From Myxococcales bacterium (GTDB taxonomy: Bacteria > Myxococcota_A > Polyangia > Polyangiales > Polyangiaceae): DNA of 64,000 bases. Positions within the stretch are counted from its first letter, which is position 1; each line of letters begins with the position of its first letter. This document shows positions 36,179 through 45,545 of this stretch, one piece after another. The notes under the pieces were generated by a model that saw only the letters and a program-made list of their open reading frames with translations, was not told the DNA's origin and searched no databases. The DNA lies in NCBI GenBank assembly GCA_903642325.1, contig CAHJWM010000012.1:54621-118620 (forward strand). Reading direction: 5' to 3'. The position numbers were made by a program, and so were the translations under genes.

Positions 36179-36508
36179 CTACTCAACGCCAGGCGTCGCG
36201 GCGAGGAGAGTGCGCGCAATCATGCACCAGTGCGCGACCTGCGGGTGGCTCCGCGCGCGCGAGTCGACCCGTGTCCAAAACGGGCAGCGCCGTCGCGCTG
36301 CCCTTGCCGGGCTCGAGCAGCCATGCACGCGCGCAAGCGGCGTGGCCTCAGCCAGCGCGCGCAAGAAGTTAGCCAGTGCCTCCTCGCCCTCGCCCCCGAG
36401 CGCATAGTCCGCTTCCAGACAAGCAAATGTATCCGCCGGCGATACGTTCACCGCGCTGCCGCCAACCACGATTTTGGCGTTCGGCGAGCCCGAACCCGGC
36501 GGATCCAC
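36179..36508 (-). pseudogene. Remnant of a B12-binding radical SAM protein
   Basis: About 55 residues in this frame have the signature of the cobalamin-binding domain of B12-dependent radical SAM proteins: KIVVGGSAVNVSPADTFACL, then EADYALGGEGEEALANFL. Before and after them the frame is Arg/Ser-rich and unlike the family, and no CxxxCxxC cluster is found. A fragment left after deletion or insertion is most likely. It sits just upstream of the tRNA-Arg gene. Confidence 0.5.
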
Positions 36509-36604
36509 GGTTTCCGCCCGTTTGCGGGGGCCGTTCGCCGCGTGCGCCCCCGCCCTTCACGCTGGCTTGACAACCCGGCCCGTGATCGAAAGGATCCCGC
36601 CGCC

Positions 36605-36631
36605 TCGAGTCCCGGGCCGCTCCGGGCGTCC
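36605..36631 (+). other. Partial copy of the tRNA-Arg 3' end, possible old attachment site
   Basis: TCGAGTCCC and CCGGGCGTC here resemble the tRNA 3' portion (TCGAGTCCCTTCGGGCGTG at 36702-36720), separated by a longer spacer. It stands 15 bases before the tRNA. It may be a decayed att duplicate, a tRNA fragment, or a chance hairpin (CCCGG/CCGGG). Confidence 0.25.
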
Positions 36632-36646
36632 ATTTCATTTCAGCAC

Positions 36647-36720
36647 GCGCTCGTAGCTCAGTCGGATAGAGCAGCGGGTTTCTAACCCGCCGGTCAGGGG
36701 TTCGAGTCCCTTCGGGCGTG
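36647..36720 (+). tRNA. tRNA-Arg (anticodon TCT)
   Basis: A complete cloverleaf is visible: acceptor GCGCTCG/CGGGCGT with wobble pairs, D arm GCTC/GAGC, anticodon stem GCGGG/CCCGC with loop TTTCTAA (anticodon TCT at 36681-36683), T arm AGGGG/CCCTT with TTCGAGT loop, discriminator G. CCA is not encoded. It would read AGA codons. A recombinase remnant starts 18 bases after it. Confidence 0.96.
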
Positions 36721-36738
36721 CCCTTTAGATTCAAAGAG

Positions 36739-37150
36739 TTAGGCGGTTCTTTCAGAATCTCCCGACTCTTTCCATTGGCGGATAGCCCAGGCCTCCGCCC
36801 CGCGTTTAGCCAAGCTCAGCGTCACGAAGGCCCGCGTAGATCGTGTACGCGCAAGGGTTGCCGGTTGGTGCCCACGGTCAGCAGCTCCTTGCGGTCGATG
36901 CCGGCCGCCGGGATATCCCGACGCAGCTTGGGCGCCAGGCTCTGGTCCGCCAGCGGACGGTCAGATTGGTCGACAACCACCCGATCGGCTGCCACAGCGC
37001 CGTGTAGCGTCTGCCACGATGCCAAGGCGCGCGTCACACCCGGGTTGAGTGCCCAGGCCCTGGGGTCGTCGGTCTTGTTCTCGTCAGGGTGACGACGCCG
37101 CGCTTCGCCGTGAAGTACGGCAACCTATCGCAACCGATCCATGCGCGCGC
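36739..37150 (-). pseudogene. Decayed tyrosine recombinase (integrase) next to tRNA-Arg
   Basis: Three frame segments line up with the C-terminal half of a tyrosine recombinase. Upstream segment ending KRGVVTL; then, after one missing base near 37078, ENKTDDPRAWALNPGV...RALASW and PQLRRDI-like PKLRRDIPAAGIDRKEL, to the catalytic box HDLRG; then, after a second frameshift near 36830, FVTLSLAKRGAEAW up to a stop at 36739. The HxxR pair is present, but the N-terminal part with the first catalytic Arg and the final Tyr are not recognisable. It is inactive. Its place beside a tRNA 3' end is where integrases of genomic islands sit. Confidence 0.7.
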
Positions 37151-37805
37151 GTTGCCGTAGATGAGGTGCGCCGCGCAGTGGCGGCGCCTATGAACTGCCG
37201 ACAAGCCGGGGCTTCAACGAAGGCGCGACGATGTTGAGCAAGTTTGACAACGTATGGAAATCTCCCACCTGCAAAAAAGCAGAATAATTCTGAGCCCATC
37301 GTCGTCCATCAAAATGACACCCACTGCTTGCTCCGTCGGGGTGGTATCGAGAACAATGCACATACAATTCTATCTTGCTGAATCTCACGCTAACGTCCTC
37401 GTCGGATTCGCCAACGCAGTGAAGGAATCGGGAGGGACCTGTGTTGCCAGCAGCGTAGCGAGGTCTGCGTCCAACGAGCGGCCGCGGGCAGCGGGGCAAA
37501 CTATCGATGCGACGTGGCCCGACGACGCTGCTGCGGTGACGAGACTCTGGGAAGCGATGCGCATTTCGAAGACGATTGCCGACGTTTAACGGGAACCGCC
37601 TCCCACCCTGCGCCGACCCTGCCGCATGGCCTGCTGGCTCTGCATGCCAGGTAGCCCGTGTCGCCTCCACAGTGGATCGCTCGACGCGCCGCCGCCCATA
37701 CCTCACTGTGAAACGCCGACTAGTCTGGAGAGCCATTGACGCCGAGCGTTGCACACGAAAGCCTCTTCGCTTCGGGCGAGTGAAGTCTCGGCTTTCCAGG
37801 AAAGC
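37151..37805. other. Intergenic, probably decayed DNA
   Basis: About 650 bases. The part from 37240 to 37420 looks poorer in GC than the surroundings. A 111-codon plus-strand frame (37254-37589) exists but its first third has unusual codon use, and a 188-codon minus-strand frame overlaps it; I trust neither. This is probably what is left of the element whose integrase lies just before it. Confidence 0.35.
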
Positions 37806-38450
37806 ATGGAGCTCGCACTATTTGACTTCGACGGAACCGTCACCTTCGCGGATTCGTTCACGCCGTTTATCCGCTTCAGTGCCGGTTGGACTCGCCTACT
37901 CGGGGGCAGCGTTGTTCTGAGCCCACTAATTCTTGGTTACAAGCTGGGGCTACTCCCGACGCCTAAAATTCGCGCGGCCTTGGCCTACGTGTGCTTCAAG
38001 GGTCGAAAGGAAGCGCATGTCGACGAGCTCGGTCGCCGCTATGCCGAAACGCTTTCGAGCATCGTTCGCCCCGAAGCGATGGAAAAGATTCACTGGCACT
38101 TGGAGCAAGGGCACCGAGTCGCAATCGTGTCCGCATCGCTAGCGCCGTATCTGCGGTGCTGGTGCGCGACGTTCGATCTGGACTTGATATGCACCGCGCT
38201 AGAGGCCCGAGCGGGGGTGTTGACCGGTCGCTACCTTGCCGCCGACTGCACTGGCGCGGAGAAGGCGCGGCGCGTGGCAGACCGTTACAGACTCAGTGAC
38301 TACTCGGAGATCTACGCTTACGGCGACACTCGCGAGGATCTCGCGCTTTTGCGGCTCGCCACAAAGTCATTCTTTCGCGGTCGTGAAGTCGCGCCCGAAG
38401 ACTTGGACACATGCCTCGCGCAATCGGGCGCCGTGTCGACTCGCCGTTGA
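37806..38450 (+). CDS. HAD-IB family phosphatase (SerB/PSP-like)
   Basis: 214 residues from an ATG with AGGA closely upstream. HAD motifs: I, LFDFDGTVT with nucleophile Asp7 and Asp9; II, IVSASLAPYL; III, Lys in GAEKARRV; IV, YGDTREDLALL. A helical cap lies between motifs I and II. The IB subfamily contains phosphoserine phosphatase and lipid-phosphate phosphatases; the hydrophobic cap (GGSVVLSPLILGYKLGLL) would suit a lipid or other amphiphilic substrate. No biosynthetic partner is adjacent. Confidence 0.85.
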   Translation: MELALFDFDGTVTFADSFTPFIRFSAGWTRLLGGSVVLSPLILGYKLGLLPTPKIRAALAYVCFKGRKEAHVDELGRRYAETLSSIVRPEAMEKIHWHLEQGHRVAIVSASLAPYLRCWCATFDLDLICTALEARAGVLTGRYLAADCTGAEKARRVADRYRLSDYSEIYAYGDTREDLALLRLATKSFFRGREVAPEDLDTCLAQSGAVSTRR

Positions 38451-38691
38451 AGAAACGCCGCTCGCGTCAGTGGTAGAAGTTGGTCGCGCAGTGGGCGGGA
38501 AAGTTGGTGCGGTGGCCGGGGCGGTAAAAACGGGCTTGCCCCATGGCGGTGCGTAGCTCGGAATTAATTGAGTTTAGCGGCGATAGTTTGGCCACGCTAG
38601 CCGCTACGTCGGGGCTTGGGGCTACACCGATATCCCGCGCAAAGACCGCGCCATTTTGCGAATCACGGGCGGCGGCTATACGATTGCGACC

Positions 38692-39195
38692 ATGAAAGCG
38701 TTTTTCCGAACCCTTCTGACCGGCGCGATCGCGTTCACAGCCCTCGCGGCGGGACATGCATCCGCAGACGAACCTACGAAAAAGCACAAGCAAGGCCGGG
38801 AAGGCGAACATCCCGCGTTTCTTCACGCCTTGTCGGATCTTCGTTTTGCGCGCGCTAACTTGCAGCGAGCCGGCGGCGACAGTCAGGCCAAGTGGGACGA
38901 GAAACACGCGATCGCCGACGTCGACAGCGCCATCAAAAAAATAAGGGAGGCTGCCTACGACGACGGAAAAAACCTTTCCGACCATCCGCCCGTCGATGCA
39001 ACACTCAACCGCCCGGGACGCCTGCACCATGCCCTCGAAGCGCTCGACGCGGCCCATCGCGACGTGAGTGAAGAGGAGGACGATGCGTTCGTGCAGAAGC
39101 TCAAAGTGCGCGCGTTGAGAGATATCGACTCCGCGGTCAAGCGCACGCAACAGGGCCTGTGTGACGAAGGTGAGTCGGCCTTCTGCCATAAGTAG
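38692..39195 (+). CDS. Small secreted helical protein, conserved hypothetical
   Basis: 167 residues. Signal peptide to about residue 24 (TGAIAFTALAAGHASADE). The mature protein is helical, with a motif I know from uncharacterised periplasmic proteins: HPAFLHALSDLRFARANL, followed by DVDSAIKKIREAA, DDGKNLSDHPPVD, and a second helical pair (HHALEALDAAHRD, ALRDIDSAVKRTQQG). The internal similarity suggests a duplicated helical hairpin. Function unknown. Confidence 0.75.
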   Translation: MKAFFRTLLTGAIAFTALAAGHASADEPTKKHKQGREGEHPAFLHALSDLRFARANLQRAGGDSQAKWDEKHAIADVDSAIKKIREAAYDDGKNLSDHPPVDATLNRPGRLHHALEALDAAHRDVSEEEDDAFVQKLKVRALRDIDSAVKRTQQGLCDEGESAFCHK

Positions 39196-39372
39196 TGAGC
39201 TCTGCGCAAAGCGCGGGTACGAGGCTCCGCTTCGAGGTGCAGGGCTGGAGCTCGGGCGCCCCGTTTCAAGCTCGAGCCACGCCCAACATTGGATTGGCAA
39301 TCCCGGAGCGGCGGGCGCACTCGCCCATCCGCGCGCCCTGGCCCCGCTGCGGCGTGACCAAGGCCGGCGAAA

Positions 39373-40134
39373 TCACGCTTTCAAATGGTAGCCGCTCTTG
39401 AGTAACCAGCGAGCGACGCCGAGACAGAGCGCGAGGAAGACGAGAGTCATGGTCATGCTCACGCCAACGCTCACGTCAGATGCGCCGTAGAAGCTCCAGC
39501 GGAAACCGCTGATCAAGTAGACTACGGGGTTGAAAAGAGTGACGTGCTGCCAAAAGGGCGGCAGCATTTTGATAGAGTAGAAGCTACCCCCGAGGAAGGT
39601 GAGCGGCGTGACGATCAGCATCGGCACGAGCTGCAGTTTTTGGAAGCCGTCTGCCCAAAGGCCAATGATGAAGCCGAACAGGCTAAAGGTAATGGCCGTG
39701 AGCACCAGAAAGGCGAACATCCAGAAAGGGTGAGCGATGTGGTAGTCGACGAAAACGCGAGCGGTGAGCAGGATGACCGTGCCCAAAACGATTGATTTCG
39801 AGGCCGCCGCGCCCACGTAACCCAGCACGATCTCGAGGTAAGAAATGGGAGCCGACAGCACTTCGTAAATGGTGCCGGAGAACTTGGGCATGTAGATGCC
39901 GAAGGAGGCGTTGGAGATGCTCTCGTTCAATAACGAGAGCATGGTCAGCCCGGGGATGATGAAGGCGGCATAGCTGACACCGCCGATGGCAGTCATGCGT
40001 GAGCCGATGGCCGAACCGAACACGACGAAGTAAAGCGACGTCGAAATCACGGGGCCGGCAATGCTCTGCGACAGGGTACGCCAGGTGCGTGCCATCTCGA
40101 ACGAATAAATGGCGCGGATTGCATGACCATTCAC
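39373..40134 (-). CDS. ABC-2 type transporter permease
   Basis: 253 residues with six predicted helices and family blocks [36 protein letters not shown], and [17 protein letters not shown]. The ABC-2 family exports drugs, polysaccharides or lipids. The preceding ATPase gene overlaps it by 4 bases, so they form one transporter, with two copies of this subunit expected. Confidence 0.92.
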   Translation of the reverse strand: MNGHAIRAIYSFEMARTWRTLSQSIAGPVISTSLYFVVFGSAIGSRMTAIGGVSYAAFIIPGLTMLSLLNESISNASFGIYMPKFSGTIYEVLSAPISYLEIVLGYVGAAASKSIVLGTVILLTARVFVDYHIAHPFWMFAFLVLTAITFSLFGFIIGLWADGFQKLQLVPMLIVTPLTFLGGSFYSIKMLPPFWQHVTLFNPVVYLISGFRWSFYGASDVSVGVSMTMTLVFLALCLGVARWLLKSGYHLKA

Positions 40135-41057
40135 GACTGAGGCCTAACCAAGCTGACGAAGATTTCTTCTAGTGAGCTCTCGCGGGTTTGCAGATCCGTG
40201 AAGCCGATTCCAAGCTCGGCGAGGTCGTGGAGCAGCGTCGCCATCTTCGCGCGTTCACGCGCGGCGTGGAACGTGAAGGTGAGCTGCGCGCCCTCCTTGG
40301 ACAGGGCAAGCTCGTACTGGGCGAGCGACGGGGGGATGACCTTCAGCGGTGACTCGAGCTGTAGGATCAATTCTTTTTTGCCGAGCTTTTCCATGAGTAC
40401 GCTCTTTTCCTCGACGAGCACGATTTCACCTTTGTTGATCACGCCAATGCGATCGGCCATCTGCTCGGCCTCTTCGATGTAGTGCGTGGTCAGGATGATG
40501 GTGACGCCGGTTTCGCGCAGCGCGCGCACCATGTGCCACATGTCTCGGCGCAGGTCGACATCGACGCCTGCCGTGGGCTCGTCCAAAAAAAGAATCTGCG
40601 GTTCGTGCGAAAGGGCCTTGGCGATCAGCACCCGCCGCTTCATGCCCCCCGAGAGCGTCATGATCTTGCTGGCGCGTTTGTCCCACAGGGAAAGCTCGCG
40701 CAACACTTTCTCGATATGCGCGGAGTTTTTCGGTTTGCCGAACAAGCCGCGGCTGAAGCAGACCGTGTCCCATACCGTTTCGAACATGTCGGTCGAGAGC
40801 TCCTGCGGCACGAGCCCAATTTTCGAGCGGGCGGCGCGGTAGTCCGCGATGATGTCGTGGCCGTCCGCGAGCACCGCGCCCGAGCTCGGGTTCACCGTGC
40901 CGCAGACCACTCCGATGAGCGTCGTCTTGCCCGCTCCGTTCGGCCCAAGCAACGCGAAGATCTCACCGCGCCGAATTTCGAGATTCACGTTTTTCAGCGC
41001 CTGGAACCCCGACGCATAGGTCTTGGTCAGATTCTTAACCGAGATGATTGAGTCCAC
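40131..41057 (-). CDS. ABC transporter ATP-binding protein
   Basis: 308 residues from a GTG at 41057 with AGGAG upstream; the frame extends to 41228, but that would overlap the divergent exporter gene and add a non-conserved leader. Walker [11 protein letters not shown], signature LSGGMKRR, Walker [13 protein letters not shown] and the H-loop TTHYIEEAE are intact. The C-terminal domain is of the DrrA/YadG type. Partner of the permease encoded next (ATGA overlap). Confidence 0.93.
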   Translation of the reverse strand: MDSIISVKNLTKTYASGFQALKNVNLEIRRGEIFALLGPNGAGKTTLIGVVCGTVNPSSGAVLADGHDIIADYRAARSKIGLVPQELSTDMFETVWDTVCFSRGLFGKPKNSAHIEKVLRELSLWDKRASKIMTLSGGMKRRVLIAKALSHEPQILFLDEPTAGVDVDLRRDMWHMVRALRETGVTIILTTHYIEEAEQMADRIGVINKGEIVLVEEKSVLMEKLGKKELILQLESPLKVIPPSLAQYELALSKEGAQLTFTFHAARERAKMATLLHDLAELGIGFTDLQTRESSLEEIFVSLVRPQS

Positions 41058-41141
41058 GAGCGCTCCTAACGAGTCAGATGTCACAGTTTGGAGCTCGGGG
41101 AAATGCTCTGACGACTGCATGACGGCGGAAGCGCTGCTAAC

Positions 41142-42992
41142 GTGCGGGCCTTGGAGGTTCATCATCCCCCGCCCGCGGCGAAGCTCGGCAAACCCGGGCT
41201 GCGCGCGACTAAAGAGTTGTTCGGCCATACGCAGCGCACGCTGAGCTTGGTGTGGGCATCATCGCCATCGCTTTTGGTGTACATGTCGGCCCTCGGCTTG
41301 TGCGGGGCACTCCTGCCGCTGTTCGTCGCCTACGCGGGCAAACGCATCATCGATGCCGTGGTCTTGCGCAACCGGCCACTCACTCTGAATTGGGTGGCGT
41401 TCGAGCTGTTCTTCGTCGTGTTGCTCGCGGCTACGCAGCGCGGGCAGGGCCTAGTGCGCTCCCTGCTGGGCGCGCGCCTGGGGACGGACGTGAACGTGCA
41501 GATTTTGGACAAGGCGTTGCGCCTGGACCTGTCGTTTTTCGAGGATGCGGAGTTTTACGACAAGCTCACGCGTGCACGCCGTGAGGCATCCTCCCGGCCA
41601 GTCGCGTTGATCAGCGAGAGCTTCGCGCTGGTGCAGAACGTGGTCACGCTGTTCGGCTACGCCGTCATGCTGGCGCGCTTCAGCGGCTGGATCGTGCTCG
41701 GATTGCTGGTGGCGACGTTGCCCGCGACCTTATCCGAGATGCGCTATTCGAAGATTGCGTTTCGGATCCGGAACTGGCGTTCACCGGAATCGCGCAAGCT
41801 ACTGTATTTGGAATACGTGCTCGCCAACGACGAGCACGTGAAAGAAGTGAAACTGTTCGGCATCGGGCCGCACCTGTTGGACCGTTATCGCGTTTTAGCC
41901 GAATCATTCTTCGAGGAGGACAAGCGGCTAGCAATCCGGCGCGCAATGCTGACGCATGCCTTCAGCCTGATTGGCACGGTCGCGTTCTACGCGACGTACG
42001 CGGCGATGGCGGTGGCCGCGGCGGCCGCGCGGATCACCCTCGGCAACTTGACCCTGTACGTCGTCTCGCTCCGGCAAGGTCAGCAGTCTTTTCAATCAGT
42101 GCTGAGCGGCATCGGCAATTTGTACGAACACAATTTGTACATGTCGAATCTTTTTAGTTACATCGAGCTGTCGCAGAACAGCGAGCGCGTGCAGCGTGAG
42201 CGGGCGGAGAGGCGCCTGGGCGCTCCGCTAGCTGACGAGGCCGGCATTCGTTTCGAGGACGTCGGCTTTTGCTACCCGGGCAAAGAAGCTTGGGCGCTCC
42301 GCCACATCGATCTGCAGATCGCGCCGGGCGATAGCATTGCCCTGGTGGGCGAAAATGGCGCGGGCAAAACCACGTTCGTGAAGCTACTGGCGGGGCTGTA
42401 CGAGCCAAGCGAAGGCCGTATCATTCTGGACGGCAGGGACCTCTCCAGCTGGGATCCGGATCTGCTTCGTAAGCGGTTTGGCGTCTTGTTCCAAGACTTC
42501 AATAAGTACCAGCTCAAGCTGCGCGAGAACATTGGTCTGGGTAGCGTCGAGCACTTGGCGGATCAGCCGCGCATCGAGCGCGCGGCCGAGCGCGGCGGCG
42601 CCGGCGAGCTACTCGCAACCCTCCCCGGGGGCCTGGATGCCGCGCTCGGGCACTGGTTCGAAAAAGGCAGTGAGCTGTCCGGCGGGCAGTGGCAGAAGGT
42701 CGCTCTGGCCCGCGCCTTCATGCGCGAAGAGGCAGACATTCTGGTGCTGGACGAGCCCACGGCCGCGCTCGATGCCGAATCCGAGCACGCCGTCTTCGAA
42801 CGTTTTCGCGAGCTCGCGAAAGGGCGTACCACGATCGTGATCTCGCACCGCTTTCCGACCGTGCGCATGGCAAAAAACATCATCGTGCTCGAACATGGAC
42901 AGGTCGTGGAGCATGGCTCGCACGAGAGCTTGCTAGCGGAGGGCGGCAAATACGCGCGCATGTTCCAGTTGCAAGCCGAGGGTTATCGATGA
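41142..42992 (+). CDS. Exporter-type ABC transporter (fused membrane and ATPase domains)
   Basis: 616 residues from a GTG; a TTG 9 bases later is an alternative. Residues about 30-335 form a six-helix exporter membrane domain, residues about 360-610 the ATPase: [40 protein letters not shown] and the His loop [11 protein letters not shown]. It resembles HlyB/MsbA-like and lantibiotic-type exporters without a peptidase domain. It would work as a homodimer. Divergent from the ABC-2 operon, with 84 bases between. Confidence 0.92.
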   Translation: MRALEVHHPPPAAKLGKPGLRATKELFGHTQRTLSLVWASSPSLLVYMSALGLCGALLPLFVAYAGKRIIDAVVLRNRPLTLNWVAFELFFVVLLAATQRGQGLVRSLLGARLGTDVNVQILDKALRLDLSFFEDAEFYDKLTRARREASSRPVALISESFALVQNVVTLFGYAVMLARFSGWIVLGLLVATLPATLSEMRYSKIAFRIRNWRSPESRKLLYLEYVLANDEHVKEVKLFGIGPHLLDRYRVLAESFFEEDKRLAIRRAMLTHAFSLIGTVAFYATYAAMAVAAAAARITLGNLTLYVVSLRQGQQSFQSVLSGIGNLYEHNLYMSNLFSYIELSQNSERVQRERAERRLGAPLADEAGIRFEDVGFCYPGKEAWALRHIDLQIAPGDSIALVGENGAGKTTFVKLLAGLYEPSEGRIILDGRDLSSWDPDLLRKRFGVLFQDFNKYQLKLRENIGLGSVEHLADQPRIERAAERGGAGELLATLPGGLDAALGHWFEKGSELSGGQWQKVALARAFMREEADILVLDEPTAALDAESEHAVFERFRELAKGRTTIVISHRFPTVRMAKNIIVLEHGQVVEHGSHESLLAEGGKYARMFQLQAEGYR

Positions 42993-43148
42993 CGGAACCG
43001 CGCATCCGATTACACGGGCGCGGTGATTGCCAAACGTACTAGGCGGGCGGGTGAAGAGGGTCGCCAGTCGGCGGGCGCATTCGATGTAGGTGGAAGGCGG
43101 TAAACGTGGGTTCGTTCCGCGTGCGTCCTTGGTTGCGTCGGCGGCCAC

Positions 43149-44645
43149 GTGATAAGTTTGACACTCGTGGAAGCGAGCGCAGAAGCCATTGGCCGCGGAC
43201 CGCCCGCGCGCCGCATCGGGCGCTATGCACTCTTCGGCGAGATCGCCTCGGGCGGTATGGCGACGGTCTATTTCGGTAGGCTGGTTGGCGCCGTTGGCTT
43301 CTCGCGCGCCGTCGCGATCAAGCAGCTCCATCCCCAGTTTGCGAAATCTCCCGAGTTCGTCGCGCAGTTTTTGGACGAGGCGCAGCTCACCGCCCGCATT
43401 CGGCACCCAAACGTGGTGTCCGTCCTCGATGTGGTCGTGCGTGATGGCGAGCTGTTCGTGATCATGGAGTTCGTGGAAGGCGAGCCGCTCTCGCGTTTGC
43501 TGCGCATGGCGACCGAGCCGGTTCCCCTGGCCATCGGCAGCGCCATTCTGGTGCAGGTTTTGCTCGGACTCCACGCTGCGCACGAGGCAACGACCGAAAA
43601 CGGGCACCGGCTCGAGATCGTGCATCGGGACGTGTCGCCTCAAAACATGCTGGTGGGCGTCGATGGCTCGTCGCACATTTTGGACTTTGGTGTGGCCAAG
43701 GCCGCGTCCCGCGTGCACACCACCGAGAACGGGCAAATCAAAGGCAAGCTCACCTATATGGCCCCCGAGCAGCTACGCGGCTCGGATCTCGATCGCCGTG
43801 TGGACGTGTTCGCCGCTGGAATCGTGCTCTGGGAGCTGATTACGGGCCAGCGCCTGTTTGCCCGCGGGGACCCGGGAGCAACCGTCAATGCCGTGCTATC
43901 TGGTTTCGTCAAGCCGCCCAGCACGCATCGCGCGGAGGTCACCCCAGCGCTCGACGCCTTGGTCATGAAGGCACTCGCCCCGATCCGTGAGGACCGCTTT
44001 GCCAGCGCGCGCGACATGGCCGTTGCCCTGGAAGGTTGCGTTCCGCCTGCGAGCAGCTTGAAAGTGGGCGCTTGGGTTGAAAGCGTGGCGGGTGATTCAC
44101 TCAAGGAGCGGGCGCAGCGCCTGCGCGAAGCGGAAGAGAGCACGGGCGTGAACGCAGTGGTGGACGCCGCGGGCCTACAGCGGCGCCTGATCGACGGCTC
44201 GCTACAACCGCACTCGAGCGCTGGTATGTCCTCACCGACTCTCACCCAAGAGGTGGCCGGGCGCGCCGAGGCGTTGACTTGGGCGCCGCCGCGTCGCGCA
44301 TGGCCTTGGTTAGTGCGTCTTGCTGTCGGTGCGCTCGGCCTGGGCTCGCCGTGGGCTCTGCTGGCGCTATGGCCCACCAAGGTCGCCTCCACCCGCGGGC
44401 CGGCCCCGAGCCCGTCAGCTCCGGTCGAGCTTGCCCCTAGCGCGGCGACGGCGGAGCCCAAGCCGGCGCCGGCCAGCGGTTTGCCCGCCGAGATCGTCAC
44501 CCCGGCGAAGCCCGGGCCGAAGACCGAGCCCGCGCGGGTGATCAGAAGAACGGTGCGAAAGCCGAGCGCTCTCACCGACAACTGTAAGCCCCCTTACGTG
44601 CTCGATTCGCAAGGTCGTAAGCGATTCAAGCCGGAGTGTTTCTGA
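43149..44645 (+). CDS. Eukaryote-like Ser/Thr protein kinase
   Basis: Up to 498 residues; GTG at 43149 or 43167 can be the start. Kinase domain with SGGMATVYFG, VAIK Lys, HRDVSPQN (Asp161), LDFGVAKA, and APEQ. All catalytic residues present. After about 110 residues of linker comes a transmembrane helix (WLVRLAVGALGLGSPWALLALW), an Ala/Pro-rich spacer, and a conserved small end piece (DNCKPPYVLDSQGRKRFKPECF is its region; two Cys) that I have seen at the end of other myxobacterial kinases. Followed after two bases by a PEGA-like gene. Confidence 0.92.
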   Translation: MISLTLVEASAEAIGRGPPARRIGRYALFGEIASGGMATVYFGRLVGAVGFSRAVAIKQLHPQFAKSPEFVAQFLDEAQLTARIRHPNVVSVLDVVVRDGELFVIMEFVEGEPLSRLLRMATEPVPLAIGSAILVQVLLGLHAAHEATTENGHRLEIVHRDVSPQNMLVGVDGSSHILDFGVAKAASRVHTTENGQIKGKLTYMAPEQLRGSDLDRRVDVFAAGIVLWELITGQRLFARGDPGATVNAVLSGFVKPPSTHRAEVTPALDALVMKALAPIREDRFASARDMAVALEGCVPPASSLKVGAWVESVAGDSLKERAQRLREAEESTGVNAVVDAAGLQRRLIDGSLQPHSSAGMSSPTLTQEVAGRAEALTWAPPRRAWPWLVRLAVGALGLGSPWALLALWPTKVASTRGPAPSPSAPVELAPSAATAEPKPAPASGLPAEIVTPAKPGPKTEPARVIRRTVRKPSALTDNCKPPYVLDSQGRKRFKPECF

Positions 44646-44647
44646 GC

Positions 44648-45484
44648 ATGTCGCGCAAAGGGTTGGCCGCGCTCGCCATCAGTTGCGTCATGCTTGCGCC
44701 GGCTCGAGCCAGCGCCGACGCCAAACAATGCGTGCAGCAAAACAACGACGGCGCCGACCTGCGCGATCAGCGTCGCATGCTCGCCGCGCGCCAGGCTTAT
44801 CGCGCCTGCACCGCGGAGCCGGATTGCCCGGCGATAATCCGCTCGGAGTGCGATGCCGCTCTGGAGGAGCTGCGCACCGCCGTCCCGACGCTGCTCGTTT
44901 CCGTCTTGGACGAGCGCGGTCACGATTTGTCGGGCGCGACCCTGCTGCTAGACGGCAAAGCGGTCGCCCTCGACGGCTCCGCGCTCGAGGTCGATCCCGG
45001 CGCTCATGAGCTAACCGCGACTAGCGGCGTAAAAAGTCTGCATTTGCAGGTGCTGGCGATCGAAAAAGACACGAATCGGCGCATCGAAATGGTGCTGCGA
45101 ACCCGGCGCACCGCGCGCGCGGTGAGGAACCTGACCCCTCCGGTGTTGAGGGCCCAGCGCTCGAGGGCGCCGGCCTACGTGCTCGGCGGCGTAGCCGCCC
45201 TCGGCGCGGCAAGCTTCGGCTATTTTGCGCTGAGCGGCCATTCCAAGCTCGGGGATTTGCAACGCTGCAAGCCGTACTGCCTTCCGGACGACGTGCAGCG
45301 GGTACGCACCCGGTACTTGCTCGCCGACGTCTCCTTGGGTGTATCGCTGATCGCGTTGGCAGGCGCGGGTTATTGGCTGTGGTCCGCGCACGACGAGACG
45401 GCGGTGGCGGCAAGCAGCCCACTGTCACTCGCGCTGATGGCGGCCCCTGGTGCGGCGGGCCTCAGCGTGCGCTGGATCAAGTAG
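44648..45484 (+). CDS. PEGA-like exported protein paired with a Ser/Thr kinase
   Basis: 278 residues from an ATG two bases after the kinase stop. Signal peptide (LAALAISCVMLAPARASA), a Cys-containing helical part (QCVQQNNDGADLRDQ...YRACTAEPDCPAIIRSECDAAL), then a PEGA-type beta domain (TLLVSVLDERGHDLSGATLLLDG...VDPGAHELT) and two C-terminal helices. It matches the gene at 5707 in architecture. The pairing suggests these proteins sense or transmit envelope signals with the kinase. Confidence 0.7.
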   Translation: MSRKGLAALAISCVMLAPARASADAKQCVQQNNDGADLRDQRRMLAARQAYRACTAEPDCPAIIRSECDAALEELRTAVPTLLVSVLDERGHDLSGATLLLDGKAVALDGSALEVDPGAHELTATSGVKSLHLQVLAIEKDTNRRIEMVLRTRRTARAVRNLTPPVLRAQRSRAPAYVLGGVAALGAASFGYFALSGHSKLGDLQRCKPYCLPDDVQRVRTRYLLADVSLGVSLIALAGAGYWLWSAHDETAVAASSPLSLALMAAPGAAGLSVRWIK

Positions 45485-45545
45485 CGATTGGCGCGCCCAG
45501 ACGCCAGCGTGCCGGCCCGCTCGAAGCCGGGCGGCCCCCGCTCGA

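Noticed and set aside
36369..36734. Minus-strand frame with GTRTPDRRVRNPLLYPTELR
   Set aside because: It is the antisense translation of tRNA-Arg, a well-known false ORF. The plus-strand frame ending LVAQSDRAAGF is the sense equivalent.
37254..37589. 111-codon plus frame
   Set aside because: No ribosome binding site, odd codon use at the start, contradicted by a minus frame; probably decayed DNA.
41058..41228. N-terminal extension of the ABC ATPase
   Set aside because: It overlaps the divergent exporter and is not conserved-looking; the GTG at 41057 has AGGAG.
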